Below are positions 1-9,077 of a stretch of DNA of 64,000 nucleotides, piece after piece; within the stretch, counting starts at the first letter, position 1, and the number at the start of each line of letters is the position of its first letter. Where the stretch lies: positions 39,256,602 through 39,320,601 of the forward strand of contig OX387185.1 in assembly GCA_947561395.2 (NCBI GenBank). Direction: 5' to 3'. A program made the translations under genes and the position numbers. Below the pieces are notes generated by a model that had not been told where the DNA came from, searched no databases, and was given only the letters and a program-made list of their open reading frames with translations. The DNA is from Buxus sempervirens (taxonomy: Eukaryota; Streptophyta; Magnoliopsida; Buxales; Buxaceae).

Positions 1-1813
1 TGATGTACTAAGGGGGTCACAATTTATGACCAATGGTGGCTTAGACTGAATGGGCGGAGTAAAAGTGGATGGATGGCAATTAATGACCAAAGGTGGCTTG
101 GTGATGTTCATCTGGGCCATGAGGGATGAGACCCGGTCCAAAGATGAGCTAATGTTCTTTGCAGCACTATCATTCCCCTTTGAAATCATATTTATTTCTT
201 TGCCTTCACTTCTCCTGTCAAAATATACTTTGACCGTTGTCCCTATGGGAGCAATTAATTGAGATGGGTCAAAGGTTATTTTGTCAGAAGAGATGACTCC
301 TATGACATTAGATGGGCCTACCCCGTGATGCTGAGGCAGTGGGTTTTGTCCAATATCGGTTCTTGGAGGATTGGAAGCCCCTGTATTGAAAGACAGGGTA
401 TTCTGGTCTAGTAAATCCTGAATAGCATGTTTCAAAGGCCAGCACTTGTCTGTAGGGTGCCCAGGTGCACCCATATGGTAATCGCAAGTGGTGGAAGGGT
501 CAAAATTTCTCCCTTTAGATGCATTCGGATTAGGCTCTCTTAAAGTGATATACCCTCCTTGCAATAGAGTGGGCAGCAATTGAGAGAGAGTCATTGGAAT
601 AGGAGTGAAAACCCTATTTCTCCTTGCTGCAAAATAGGCATCCTTTTCCTCTTTGGTAAAAACCCTTTTTTGGTCTGAAGGTGCTGTTGGAACATTAACC
701 CTCATAGGGGCCTGGGTAGGTGGAGATGGAGTAGGAAAATGAGCGGGTACGTTGATTTGTATGGGCTTGTTAAGGCCAGATGGTGGCTGTACCATGTTTA
801 CCTCACCCTCCTTCTTGTTCCCATTCTTTTTTGTTCCGCTTCCTTTCTTTAGGTTGGGGTCCTGCTGGCTAACCATGGCAGAGTGGTCAATTATCTTACC
901 TGACCTTATTCCATCCTCAATTCGGTCAGCCACCTGAACCAAAGCTGCAAAATTAGTGGTGGTCTGACCCACCAAGTGGATGTAGAATGGTTGACCCAAA
1001 GTGCTTATGAAAGTAGAAATCATTTCCCGTTCTAGCATGGGTGGCCTGATCTGGGAGGCCGTCTCCCTCCACCTCTTGGCATATTGCTTTACAGTCTCTT
1101 CCCTTCCTTTGCTCATTCTCATGACGTCGTACCTATCTGGCATGATCTCTGAATTGAACCGGTATTGAGTTAGGAATGCATCAGCTAGGTCCTTTCATCT
1201 TTTGATCTTTCCATGGTCTAGAGTAGCAAACCATCTTAATGCGGTTCCAGTCAGGCTCCTTTGGAAAAAGTTGGATCAAGATACCCTCATCCTGCCCAAA
1301 CTGGCATAGGGCACCGCAATACAACTTTAGGTGGCTCATGGGGCAACCAGTGCCATCATACTTGTCCAAGTCTGGGCACTTAAATTTAGCCGGCAGGTTA
1401 ACATTGGGGTATAGGCACAGGTCTTCAAAATTGGTGCCTCCAAAGTTGTTTACCCCTTTGACTTCCCTTAGTTCATCTTGGATCATTTCTAGCTTATGCA
1501 TGAACTTTCTTTCAACCTCTTCCCTTATCCTTTCCTTTTCCTTAGCCTTTTTTGATTCAGCTGTCTCATCCCTGGTCAGTATAGGTTCAGGGGTCGTTTC
1601 ATAGACGGGTTCAGGAGTTGGTTGCACTGGAGGTGGAACATTGACTTGGGGTGGAAGTGCAGGGTTGGATGTGGATGCCTGGTTCTGGGCCTGCATTTGT
1701 TGGGCCTGTACTGACAGTATGTTCTCTAGCATTCGGGCTAGTCCTGCCACTTGTTCTTGGAGTAGAACAACATCTGGATGAGGAGCATCAACTTCATCTT
1801 CAACGGGATTCAT
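1..1813 (-). pseudogene. gag of Tat-like Ty3/gypsy element E1 (broken, runs off window)
   Basis: Minus-strand gag-type polyprotein starting at the ATG at 1813, just after a PVTRSRARAM-type segment that E2 shares at 12.5 kb. Visible parts are a coiled, Gln-rich N-terminus (LQEQVAGLARML), a charged KEKERIREEVERK stretch, the capsid signature KYDGTGCPMSHLKLYCGAL, and, near 430-480, a knuckle-like CDYHMGAPGHPTDKC. Gag would form the particle that packages element RNA. Against the E2 copy there is a one-base insertion near 1260 and a Trp-to-stop change (TGG to TGA) near 1197; the frame beyond continues toward base 1, where the window cuts the gene. The upstream in-frame stretch through the leader repeats is probably not translated. 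Family assignment is firm; the copy is non-functional. Confidence 0.88.
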
Positions 1814-1865
1814 GGCTCGAGCTCTTGATCTGGTTACAGGAGCTATGATTGCAAGTGTATTTATA

Positions 1866-1868
1866 CCT
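1866..1868 (-). promoter_or_regulatory. Predicted 3' splice site before E1 gag
   Basis: On the minus strand a pyrimidine-rich run ends in TTTTCCAG and is followed by GTATAAATAC and the gag frame. E2 has the same arrangement at 12446-12448. Paired with the CAG/GTAAGT donor at 5581-5585 in the LTR, it defines a predicted 3.7-kb leader intron. Splicing is inferred, not shown. Confidence 0.55.
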
Positions 1869-2040
1869 GGAAAATAAAAAGAAAATATCAGTGCCAATTT
1901 AGTCTCATTCACATGTCTAGGAATGCCTATGTGCAAGCTGGGTGAACACGAGTTTGGATTATTATTTTTTTTTCTTCTTTTTTTTTTTTTGAATTGTTGG
2001 AATATTCTAGGGCTTCCAACAGGTCCCACAAAAGAGAGAA

Positions 2041-2790
2041 AGATCTGAAATTCAAAGGCTTTCAGAGGCCCGGGGGGTTTTTGAAAAAAGGTCTGAAATT
2101 CAAAGGCTTTCAGAGGCCCAGGGATATTTTTGGAAAAGGTCTGAAATTCAGAGGCTTTCAGAGGCCCGGGATTTTTGATGAAAGTCTGAAATTCAAAGGC
2201 TTTCAGAGGCCCAGGGATATTTTGAAAAAAGGTCTGAAATTCAAAGGCTTTCAGAGGCCCAAAAGTTCTGAAATTCAAAGGCTTTCAGAGGCCCAAAAGA
2301 TAAATGTCTGAAATTCAAAGGCTTTCAGAGGCCCGAAGGAAAAAGGTCTGAAATTCAAATGCTTTCAGAGGCCCAGAAGTTCTGAAATTCAAAGGCTTTC
2401 AGAGGCCCGAAGGAAAAAGGTCTGAAATTCAAAGGCTTTCAGAGGCCCAGAAGTTCTGAAATTCAAAGGCTTTCAGAGGCCCAAAAGAAAAAGGTCTGAA
2501 ATTCAAAGACTTTCAGAAGCCCAAAAGTTCTGAAATTCAAAGGCTTTCAGAGGCCCAAAAGTTCTGAAATTCAAAGGCTTTCAGAGGCCCAAAAGATAAA
2601 GGTCTGAAATTCAAAGGCTTTCAGAGGCCCGAGGAATTTTTTGAAAAATCTAAAATTCAAAGGCTTTCAGAGGCCCAGGGTTTTTTTTTTGAAAAATCTG
2701 AAATTCAAAGGCTTTCAGAAGCCCAGAGTTTTGAAAAAGTCTGAAATTCAAAGGCTTTCAGAAGCCCTAGGAACCTTTCTCTCACATTTT
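2041..2790. repeat. Leader minisatellite of E1, about 18 units
   Basis: About 18 copies of a 28-base core (TCTGAAATTCAAAGG then CTTTCAGAGGCCC) are separated by variable A-rich or T-rich spacers of about 6-20 bases. Each core has a small inverted repeat, CTGAAA with TTTCAG. On the minus strand it reads GPLKAFEFQ repeatedly, which creates a spurious open frame. It lies between the primer-binding site and gag, inside the predicted leader intron. The homologous place in E2 has a different 76-bp repeat. Confidence 0.95.
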
Positions 2791-2929
2791 TTTTTAATTA
2801 TTTTTTTTGTTTTTTTTTTCTTTTTTTTTTCGAAGCATCTATTCAAACTTGTTTCCCTTTATCATTATTTAAGGGTTAAATGAAGATTTTAGTGGAAAAA
2901 ATTGATTAAAGTTGAATATTCCGAGAAAA

Positions 2930-3069
2930 CCGTATACACAGTACGGTCCAGCCCTGCCCGTATTCAAATTACGAGCCAGCCGTGACCGTATGCAATCCAC
3001 GGGCGAGCCTAGCCCGTATAACCAATACGGGCAAGCCCAGCCCGTGTACTAAATCCGGTTTTACGGAAC
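2930..3069. repeat. 28-bp palindromic tandem array in the E1 leader (5 units)
   Basis: CCGTA-type left arms start at 2930, 2958, 2986, 3014 and 3042, an exact 28-bp period. Each unit is an imperfect palindrome, for example GCCCGTAT with ATACGGGC around a short loop, followed by an AGCCNA-type spacer. The same repeat type and spacer occur in the E1 LTR near 5885-6000. No known function. Confidence 0.9.
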
Positions 3070-4268
3070 CCTGTTATATTTTTTCAGTTTTTACATGGTT
3101 TGGTCACTTTCATTGTTCATCCAAACGTACGGTTCACCCCTTGCAGAGATTCTAAACTGTCCCAAAGTGGACTTTGGCCTATTTGTAAAAACACATGCTT
3201 GGGAGGGCACATGTACCCTCCAAATTGACACCATACTCAAGAATTTGGTACCCTTTTGTTGCCTTTTGTATGAACATAGGGTAGGATTGATTCTAAACAG
3301 AGTTAGAAACTCTTCCTATGGGCTGCACCAATTTTAAAAACATGTAAATTTTGGGACCAATTTCATCCCAAACCAATGGGTACCATGACACCCCTATGAC
3401 ATGAAAATAATGCAAAACAATAGGATTACCTTGTTACCTTGTTTACCTTGAATATAGCATCCGCATTATGCCCTGGTTTGTAAGCCATGCACACGGCCTT
3501 CCCACAATCATACAAACCCGTATTCCCACGTAATTGTGTACTTTAGCCAAAAACGTGTAACTCCACCTTCAAGTGTAGGGGTTTTGGGTTTTGGCTTAAT
3601 GGCAACTTAGCACTCAAGCCTAGTGATGACCAGAATCCCAGATCCACATTATCATCACATCATTAGCTCAAAGTTCTAAGGTGAATGTTTTCACTTTCGC
3701 TTTCCGAAGTATCGACCTCGTTGCGCCAAGCTATACACATTCGGGTTCAACTTCCTATCGGTTAAGGGTAGGCCGTGTAAAAAAAAAATAAAAGGTGCAC
3801 AGTGCATTGTAAAAATAGGTTACATTCACAACGTCCCAAACCCTTGCCACTCTTTTCGCAGCCATGCATAAACAAACCAAGGCATAATAGGAAAGCATAT
3901 TTAAAATAAACAAGTAAATAAAGCAATCCTATAGCACCCAAAACATGCTCATAAAAAAAAAATCATCTATCATGCAAACATATGATCATGTTATACACCC
4001 GAAATCATCATGGAGATCATGCTGCAAATTAAAACATGCTATCCTAAAAATATAGCAAGAAATAAGCATATTTCAGCCAAACGGACCTCCCCTACGCATG
4101 TTTGTAGAAACAATCCTATAAATCCAAATTAAGCATGTTTCTACCCCCATGAATTCCTAAGCAATAATTCAGATTTAAAACATACTCAACATGCTTAAGA
4201 ACACAAAATAGCAAGCAAATCAAAAAAATCAAAAACATGAACAAACACCAAAAAGGCTCAAATCCACA
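3070..4268. other. Remainder of the E1 untranslated leader
   Basis: AT-rich sequence between the palindrome array and the primer-binding site. No protein homology, RNA gene or further tandem repeat is recognised. By position it belongs to the leader of the minus-strand element. Confidence 0.6.
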
Positions 4269-4269
4269 A

Positions 4270-4290
4270 GTCCCCAGCAGAGTCGCCAGT
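4270..4290 (-). other. Primer-binding site of E1 (tRNA-Arg-like)
   Basis: Immediately inside the LTR end (CTCACA on the minus strand), after two bases, the minus strand reads TGGCGACTCTGCTGGGGA. This resembles the complement of the 3' end of a plant tRNA-Arg ending in ...CCCAGnGGAGTCG plus CCA. A tRNA-Arg primer is known for Tat/Ogre-type elements, which fits the coding domains. The exact isoacceptor is not determined. Confidence 0.7.
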
Positions 4291-5220
4291 TGTGAGACAT
4301 GGGAAAAAATCAATTTTAATGATTTCCTCAATCATCACGTGGGATTAAATAAAACAAAGAGTCGCCACCATTCAATTTAGGTGTGAATGGACACCAAAAT
4401 ATTAAATAAGCACAAAAGGCAAATTTTAGGGCAACATATCCCTCCTAAAAAAAAAACAACCAGAGATGGGTAAGGGGATTAGGTTATGAACAGGGGAAGG
4501 TATTAGGCACCCCTATTCATCCACACAAGGTGGTTGCCAGGTATTGTTCATGTTTAAAATAAAGGAAAAAGCTTGCTATAAAAATCACGAAAATCACAAA
4601 AAAAAAGCAAAAATATATGGTTTTTTCATATGAATAGTCTGATTGATCCAGAACTTTCAAATATGATCATACCATTCCTAGGTTTTCATGATCAAAATAA
4701 AATTGAGATAAAATCAAATAAAATCAATTTAAAGTGAAAAATCCAAAAATCTGGCTTCAAGTCAAAATTCTAGAAATCTAGAAAAATATGATTTTTATAA
4801 AATATTTCAAAATTTAACTTGAATAGTCCAGGACATAGGTAGAGCCCAAATATCACATTAAATCTGAAAATCAAAACCAAAAATACACACGTTGATGAAA
4901 AACACCAAAATGGGAGAATTTAGACCGTAAGGTCTTCTCTCAATAATGAAAAACAATTTAAAAACAACATCATGAAACCCTAGAATTTACTTTCAGGCTT
5001 CTAGATCCAGATTTACCATATTGATCATGATAAATCCAAGATCTTAGCCTAAAACCACAAAAATCACGAAAACAGTGCTGTAGGTGCAAAAGTGGCAAAA
5101 ATCCAAATTTTGGCCAAAAGTGGGGATCTCATGCTATAAACATCATAGATTCATGTTATTCATTCAGATGCATCATAAAAAGCATTAAAACATGATCATG
5201 ATATCAAAACAGCCACATCT

Positions 5221-5525
5221 CACAAATTTGAGCACATGGGGGTCTACCCTACGGATCCACCTGTTCCCTTTTCACCTAGTTCTCTCTTTACGTTTTACGG
5301 CTAGAGAGACTCTTGAGGTACTTAGAGATATGTTTGGTTACACAAACACAATCAGAGGCTTTATTCTAAAAGAAAAACAGATATGGGGTTCTATTCTAGG
5401 GATCCACCTGTTCCCCTTTCCCCTAGTTCTCTCTTTACGTTTTACGGCTAGAGAGACCCTTGAGGTACTTAGAGACAAGCTTAGGAATACAAAAACAGAT
5501 ATGGCCTTATTCTTCAGCAATAGAG
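5221..5525. repeat. Direct duplication of about 165 bp inside the E1 LTR
   Basis: Two similar blocks carry GGATCCACCTGTTCCC followed by CTTTACGTTTTACGGCTAGAG (split here by position: 5287-5306 and 5432-5451). Read on the minus strand each contains CCGTAAAACGTGAAG-like sequence. The solo LTR at 47334 has the corresponding pair near 47979 and 48132, so the duplication is older than both insertions. Confidence 0.8.
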
Positions 5526-5580
5526 ATGATCCTATTACATCTAGTATTGAAGACAGAAAATAAAAAGGGATAGGGGACTT

Positions 5581-5698
5581 ACCTGGATTGAGCAAGCAGA
5601 GCAGCAGGGATTCCTTTCTCTTCTCTTGTAGCTTCTTAGAATTCCTTGGACTCAAAATTTCATGGCCCTTAGCTAGAGGAGAGAGCCTCTATTTATAG
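5581..5698 (-). promoter_or_regulatory. E1 LTR core promoter and first exon
   Basis: The minus strand has TATAAATAGAGGC at 5698-5686, then about 100 bases without an ATG, then CCAG/GTAAGT with the GT at 5582-5581. The same TATA-to-donor layout is found in the other family A LTRs (TATA at 31247, 35960, 47740 and 50948). The inferred first exon is non-coding. Confidence 0.7.
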
Positions 5699-5884
5699 AC
5701 ACACCCAGGGGCAAGGCTGGTCCAGAAGGATATATCCTGATTCTCAGGATAGAGTGAAATACAGAGATAATGCCCATCCATAGCCAACCAAGGTGGCTTC
5801 AGCGAATAAAACACTTAATTCGCTCGTTTAAAGATATATTGGACTTCAAATAAAGCTCAGAAATCGAGAGAAGGACAAAACTTG

Positions 5885-6005
5885 CACGTGTCTTTAATGC
5901 CCGTAAATGATTTACGGTCCAATGGTGACCGTATTGATATTACGGGCGAGCCTGCCCGTAGACATTTTGCGGGCGAGATCGGCCCGTGAAGAAAATACGG
6001 GCAAA
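5885..6005. repeat. 28-bp palindromic tandem array in the E1 LTR (4 units)
   Basis: Four units of 27-28 bp, each with a (G)CCCGTA left arm and TACGGGC or TACGGTC right arm, separated by GAGCCT-type spacers. They lie about 200-300 bases upstream of the E1 TATA box and match the leader array at 2930-3069 in arm, period and orientation. Confidence 0.9.
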
Positions 6006-6212
6006 GCCTGTTCATTCTATTTTTAGGCCTTTTTGACCTGTTTTAAATCCTAATTACAGGTTTTTATTATTTTCTCATTTGGCAGTGCAATTTGGGGTGT
6101 CTACACCATTACACCAATAAAGCATATACATCATATTACTAAGCTTAGACTCTGGATCCAGGACAATCTAAACCAAAACCGATAAATAACCAAATAAAAC
6201 TCCGCACACATC

Positions 6213-6487
6213 ACAAGTTGTTCCAACCAGAACAGTAATTCCTCACAAGTGTTCCAACCAGAACAATAATTTCCTCACAAGTGTTCCAACCAGAACAGTA
6301 ATTCCTCACAAGTGTTCCAACCAGAACAGTAATTCCTCACCAGTGTTCCAACCAGAACAGTAATTCCTCACAAGTGTTCCAACCAGAACAGTAATTCCTC
6401 ACAAGTGTTCCAACCAGAACAACAATTCCTCACCAGTGTTCCAACCAGAACAGTAATTCCTCACAAGTGTTCCAACCAGAACTTCAA
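6213..6487. repeat. 31-bp minisatellite, about 9 units
   Basis: Units of CCTCACAAGTGTTCC followed by AACCAGAACAGTAATT, period 31 bp (one unit of 32), with A/C variation at one position. It probably lies in the leader of element C. No coding meaning is seen. Confidence 0.95.
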
Positions 6488-6834
6488 CTCACACAAGCAA
6501 ATAGTCTTTACAATTCATTTCAAAACTTGCCAATAAGTAAAATCAGGATTTAATAAATTCTCAACCCAATACAGTGTATAACCAAAGAGAAACTAAAATA
6601 GGAACTCCTAGTGTTGGTATCCAAAACATCACCTACTGATAGCCCTAAATTCACCTTGGAAGCTCCTAAGAATTTCCAGAATTTATCTTTAATATGCACA
6701 TAGGTAACATTGTTTCTAGAGTCCTACACAAGTGATTTGTTAAGTGCTTGAACCCTCATATCATCAAAATCCAACTTGGTTTACTCATATATGCAATTTG
6801 GCAAAGAAAAGGGACCATACGCTCACCTCCTGCA

Positions 6835-7090
6835 CTAGGCGCGAGGTGGACGGATAGTCGATGGTTGGCGGATAGGTCAATTGGTCGAAAATTTGGGTAT
6901 GCGCCTACTCGAATTTAAGTGAGCGCGAGCTCGGCGCGAAGTGAGTGTGAGCTGAGCGCGAGATGCGCGTATCGGTTCGAAGTGCGCGCGAGTTGAGCGC
7001 CAAGTGAGCACAAGCTTGGCGGATGGTATGCTTTGACCTGGAGCCTACTACCTGAAGTGGGCGCCAGTGAGCACCAAGTGGGCAGATACC
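6835..7090. repeat. GCGC-rich imperfect palindromic repeats
   Basis: Repeated AAGTGAGCGCGAGCT and GAGCGCGAG motifs, some nearly perfect palindromes (GCGCGAGCTCGGCGC). The same motif family forms a more regular array in solo LTR B2 at 20755-21005. The GC content contrasts sharply with the AT-rich flanks. Confidence 0.75.
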
Positions 7091-7310
7091 CCCTGTATTT
7101 TTCAAGTCTCTGTTAAATCCAGATCACCAACTCTGGCCGAACTTTTTCGGTCTGTAAACATTCCTTTAGTCTCCTAATATCCCCAGAACACATTCAAACT
7201 AGTTTTGGAATTAATCTAACACAATTATTATTTATCCCCCTCCAGTTCTAAAGAAACAACCCTCGGACATAGTCCGTCAAGAAAACAACTGAAACTCTCA
7301 TTCCACAAAC

Positions 7311-7315
7311 ATATG
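7311..7315. repeat. Target-site duplication ATATG, left of solo LTR B1
   Basis: ATATG at 7311-7315 is repeated exactly at 9649-9653 on the other side of the LTR. Confidence 0.9.
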
Positions 7316-8057
7316 TGTGCGCACCTAAAAATCCTGGATCCTAGATCGCACACCGGGCGCACCTTTGGTGCGTGCCTCGGGACATTCGGAGTCGCCACTG
7401 CCTGAGAGGTGCAGGCAGACACGGTTTTGCCCTAATCGGGTCTAAGTCTGGTCTGCGGCTTTTCAGAGTTCTAGCTAAGTCCTCGGTTACGATCCGGGGA
7501 AGTCCTAAAGACACCCCGGTCCGCCCCGTCGGTTTGACGGGTCCCTCGGGTCTCCCTGGTTTTTGAGTCAAGTTCACCCTTCCTAGACCAGCATGCTGCT
7601 TATTGGGTCTGGCGGGGCCCTTTGGAGGTGTGGGTCTCTTTTTATTTGATTTTATCTTCTTATTTATTTAAGTGAAGTGGGTCGGACCCGGGTCCCGTTG
7701 GAAGACCCGTGGGTTGCCATGGTTGGGTCTTGGGCCAAATTGGGTTATTGGGTAACCCATTTGGTTATTTACTTAAACTATTTATAGATGCAAATGGGCT
7801 TAGTGGGCTTGAATTTGGCCCTTTAGCCAAGGGTCAAAAGGCCTGGGCCTGTTTGTTGAAAACAGGCCTGGTATAGGCCAGTCTAAAGTGGGCCCCACTA
7901 GTGGGCCAAAGGGATCTTAATGGGCCTATCTAGGCCCAAAGTCCAAAAATGAGCTTAATATAGCCCAAGGGGTTTAAGGAAGTAGTTCAAGCCGGCTTAG
8001 GCCGGGTCAGGCCCAACCGAACCAAGAAATTACACTTTTTACATTATTTTCACATTT

Positions 8058-8165
8058 GCCCGTGTTTTCTCTACGGTCCAACCTGATCGTGAATTAATTA
8101 CGGTCCTTTTTGTCCGTGAATCAAACACGGTCCAGGCTGGACCGACCTGAGTTTACGGACGCAAT
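8058..8165. repeat. 27-28-bp palindromic array, downstream part of B1
   Basis: Four units with arms such as CCGTGAAT and ATTACGGTCC start at about 8060, 8087, 8114 and 8142. The type matches the 28-bp CCGTA arrays of E1, though B1 belongs to a different LTR family. Confidence 0.8.
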
Positions 8166-8943
8166 TCAGTTTGTCCGTTTGCTGCCGATTTCAATATGGA
8201 TCAGTTCCATGGCTTTTCTGGGTCTTCTGGTAACCTCCACCGGGCTTCTGCTTTCCTTTCAGGTTCCACATTTCCTTCATTTGACTTATAAAGCCATTTC
8301 TTCTCTTTTCATGTTCTTTGTAATCTTGGGCTCACTTCTTCTCTTTTTCTTCTTTCTCTTGGTCAATCACGGTTATTTTTCAGGATGGAAAGGGGAGATT
8401 ACAGGGGTGGATCAATTCTAAAAGAAACCAGCCATTATAGCAAAGTGAGTTAGTTTTAAAGTGGCTATGTTAATTGGTAGATAGCCTCCTCTCTTTTAAT
8501 GAAATAACCACTTTAATTTAGCCCTTTCATGGCCTTAAACAAGCAGCAAGATAGGTTAGAAATAGTGAGATAATAAAAAATATATGAAGACATAAAAAAT
8601 GATTATGTCATACTTTGTAAAATAAAGAAAATACTTACAATGAAGCTTTTTGTTGATTTACTTATACTTTGTGGTATTTCAAAAAGTTGGGCAGCGCTTC
8701 CGCGTCCTCCGAGGAGTTCTAGATGGATTTCGGCAGGGGTTTGGTGGGTTGCTTATATTTACAAGATGAAAGAGGGAATTAGGACATGGTTTATGCAAGG
8801 TGAGGGGTATTTTAGGAATAAAATAAGTTTGGGCTAAAAGTAGGGTGGTAGCAACTGGGCAGGACTTGGCCGTGGGAAGCACCAGGAGGGAGAGGGGGTA
8901 GGCCAGAGAGGGATGGCTTCTTCAAATGAGGGGGGTGGCCTCT

Positions 8944-8953
8944 CTATTTATAG
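8944..8953 (-). promoter_or_regulatory. TATA box of solo LTR B1
   Basis: CTATAAATAG on the minus strand, directly downstream (in that orientation) of the palindromes at 8960-9075. Confidence 0.6.
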
Positions 8954-8959
8954 GCAAAA

Positions 8960-9077
8960 TCGGCCGTACGGGACGCGTGTCCCGTCGTACAGCGACACGC
9001 GTCCCCTTCTAGAAGCTTGCCCGTATTTGAAATACGGGCATGCCTCGCCCGTACTTCAAATACGGTCCAGCACGTTT
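8960..9077. repeat. Palindromic array beside the B1 TATA box
   Basis: Two perfect or near-perfect units, GCCCGTATTTGAAATACGGGC-type, are spaced 28 bp apart at 9017-9070. They are preceded by GC-rich palindromes around ACGCGTGTCCCGTCG. These lie within about 120 bases upstream of the minus-strand TATA box. Confidence 0.85.

Larger units (their letters stand above)
4291..6105 (-). mobile_element. 5' LTR of E1 (family A LTR, 1815 bp)
   Basis: On the minus strand the LTR begins TGTAGACACCCC at 6105 and ends CCCATGTCTCACA at 4291, directly followed by the primer-binding site. The same termini bound the LTRs at 30836, 47334 and (CCCGTGTCTCACA) 50117. It contains the 28-bp palindrome array, a TATA box at 5690-5698, a splice donor at 5581-5582 and a duplicated block at 5221-5525. 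The five bases outside it, CCATT at 6106-6110, are the expected target duplication; the partner would lie beyond the window start. Confidence 0.88.

Noticed and set aside
1867-2278. N-terminal GPLKAFEFQ peptide repeats fused to E1 gag
   Set aside because: They come from the leader minisatellite upstream of a strong splice acceptor; E2 has unrelated repeats in the same place, so the peptide is not conserved.
7105-7135. Primer-binding site for element C at AATCCAGATCACCA
   Set aside because: No adjoining LTR end with a clear CA terminus and no matching tRNA known to me.
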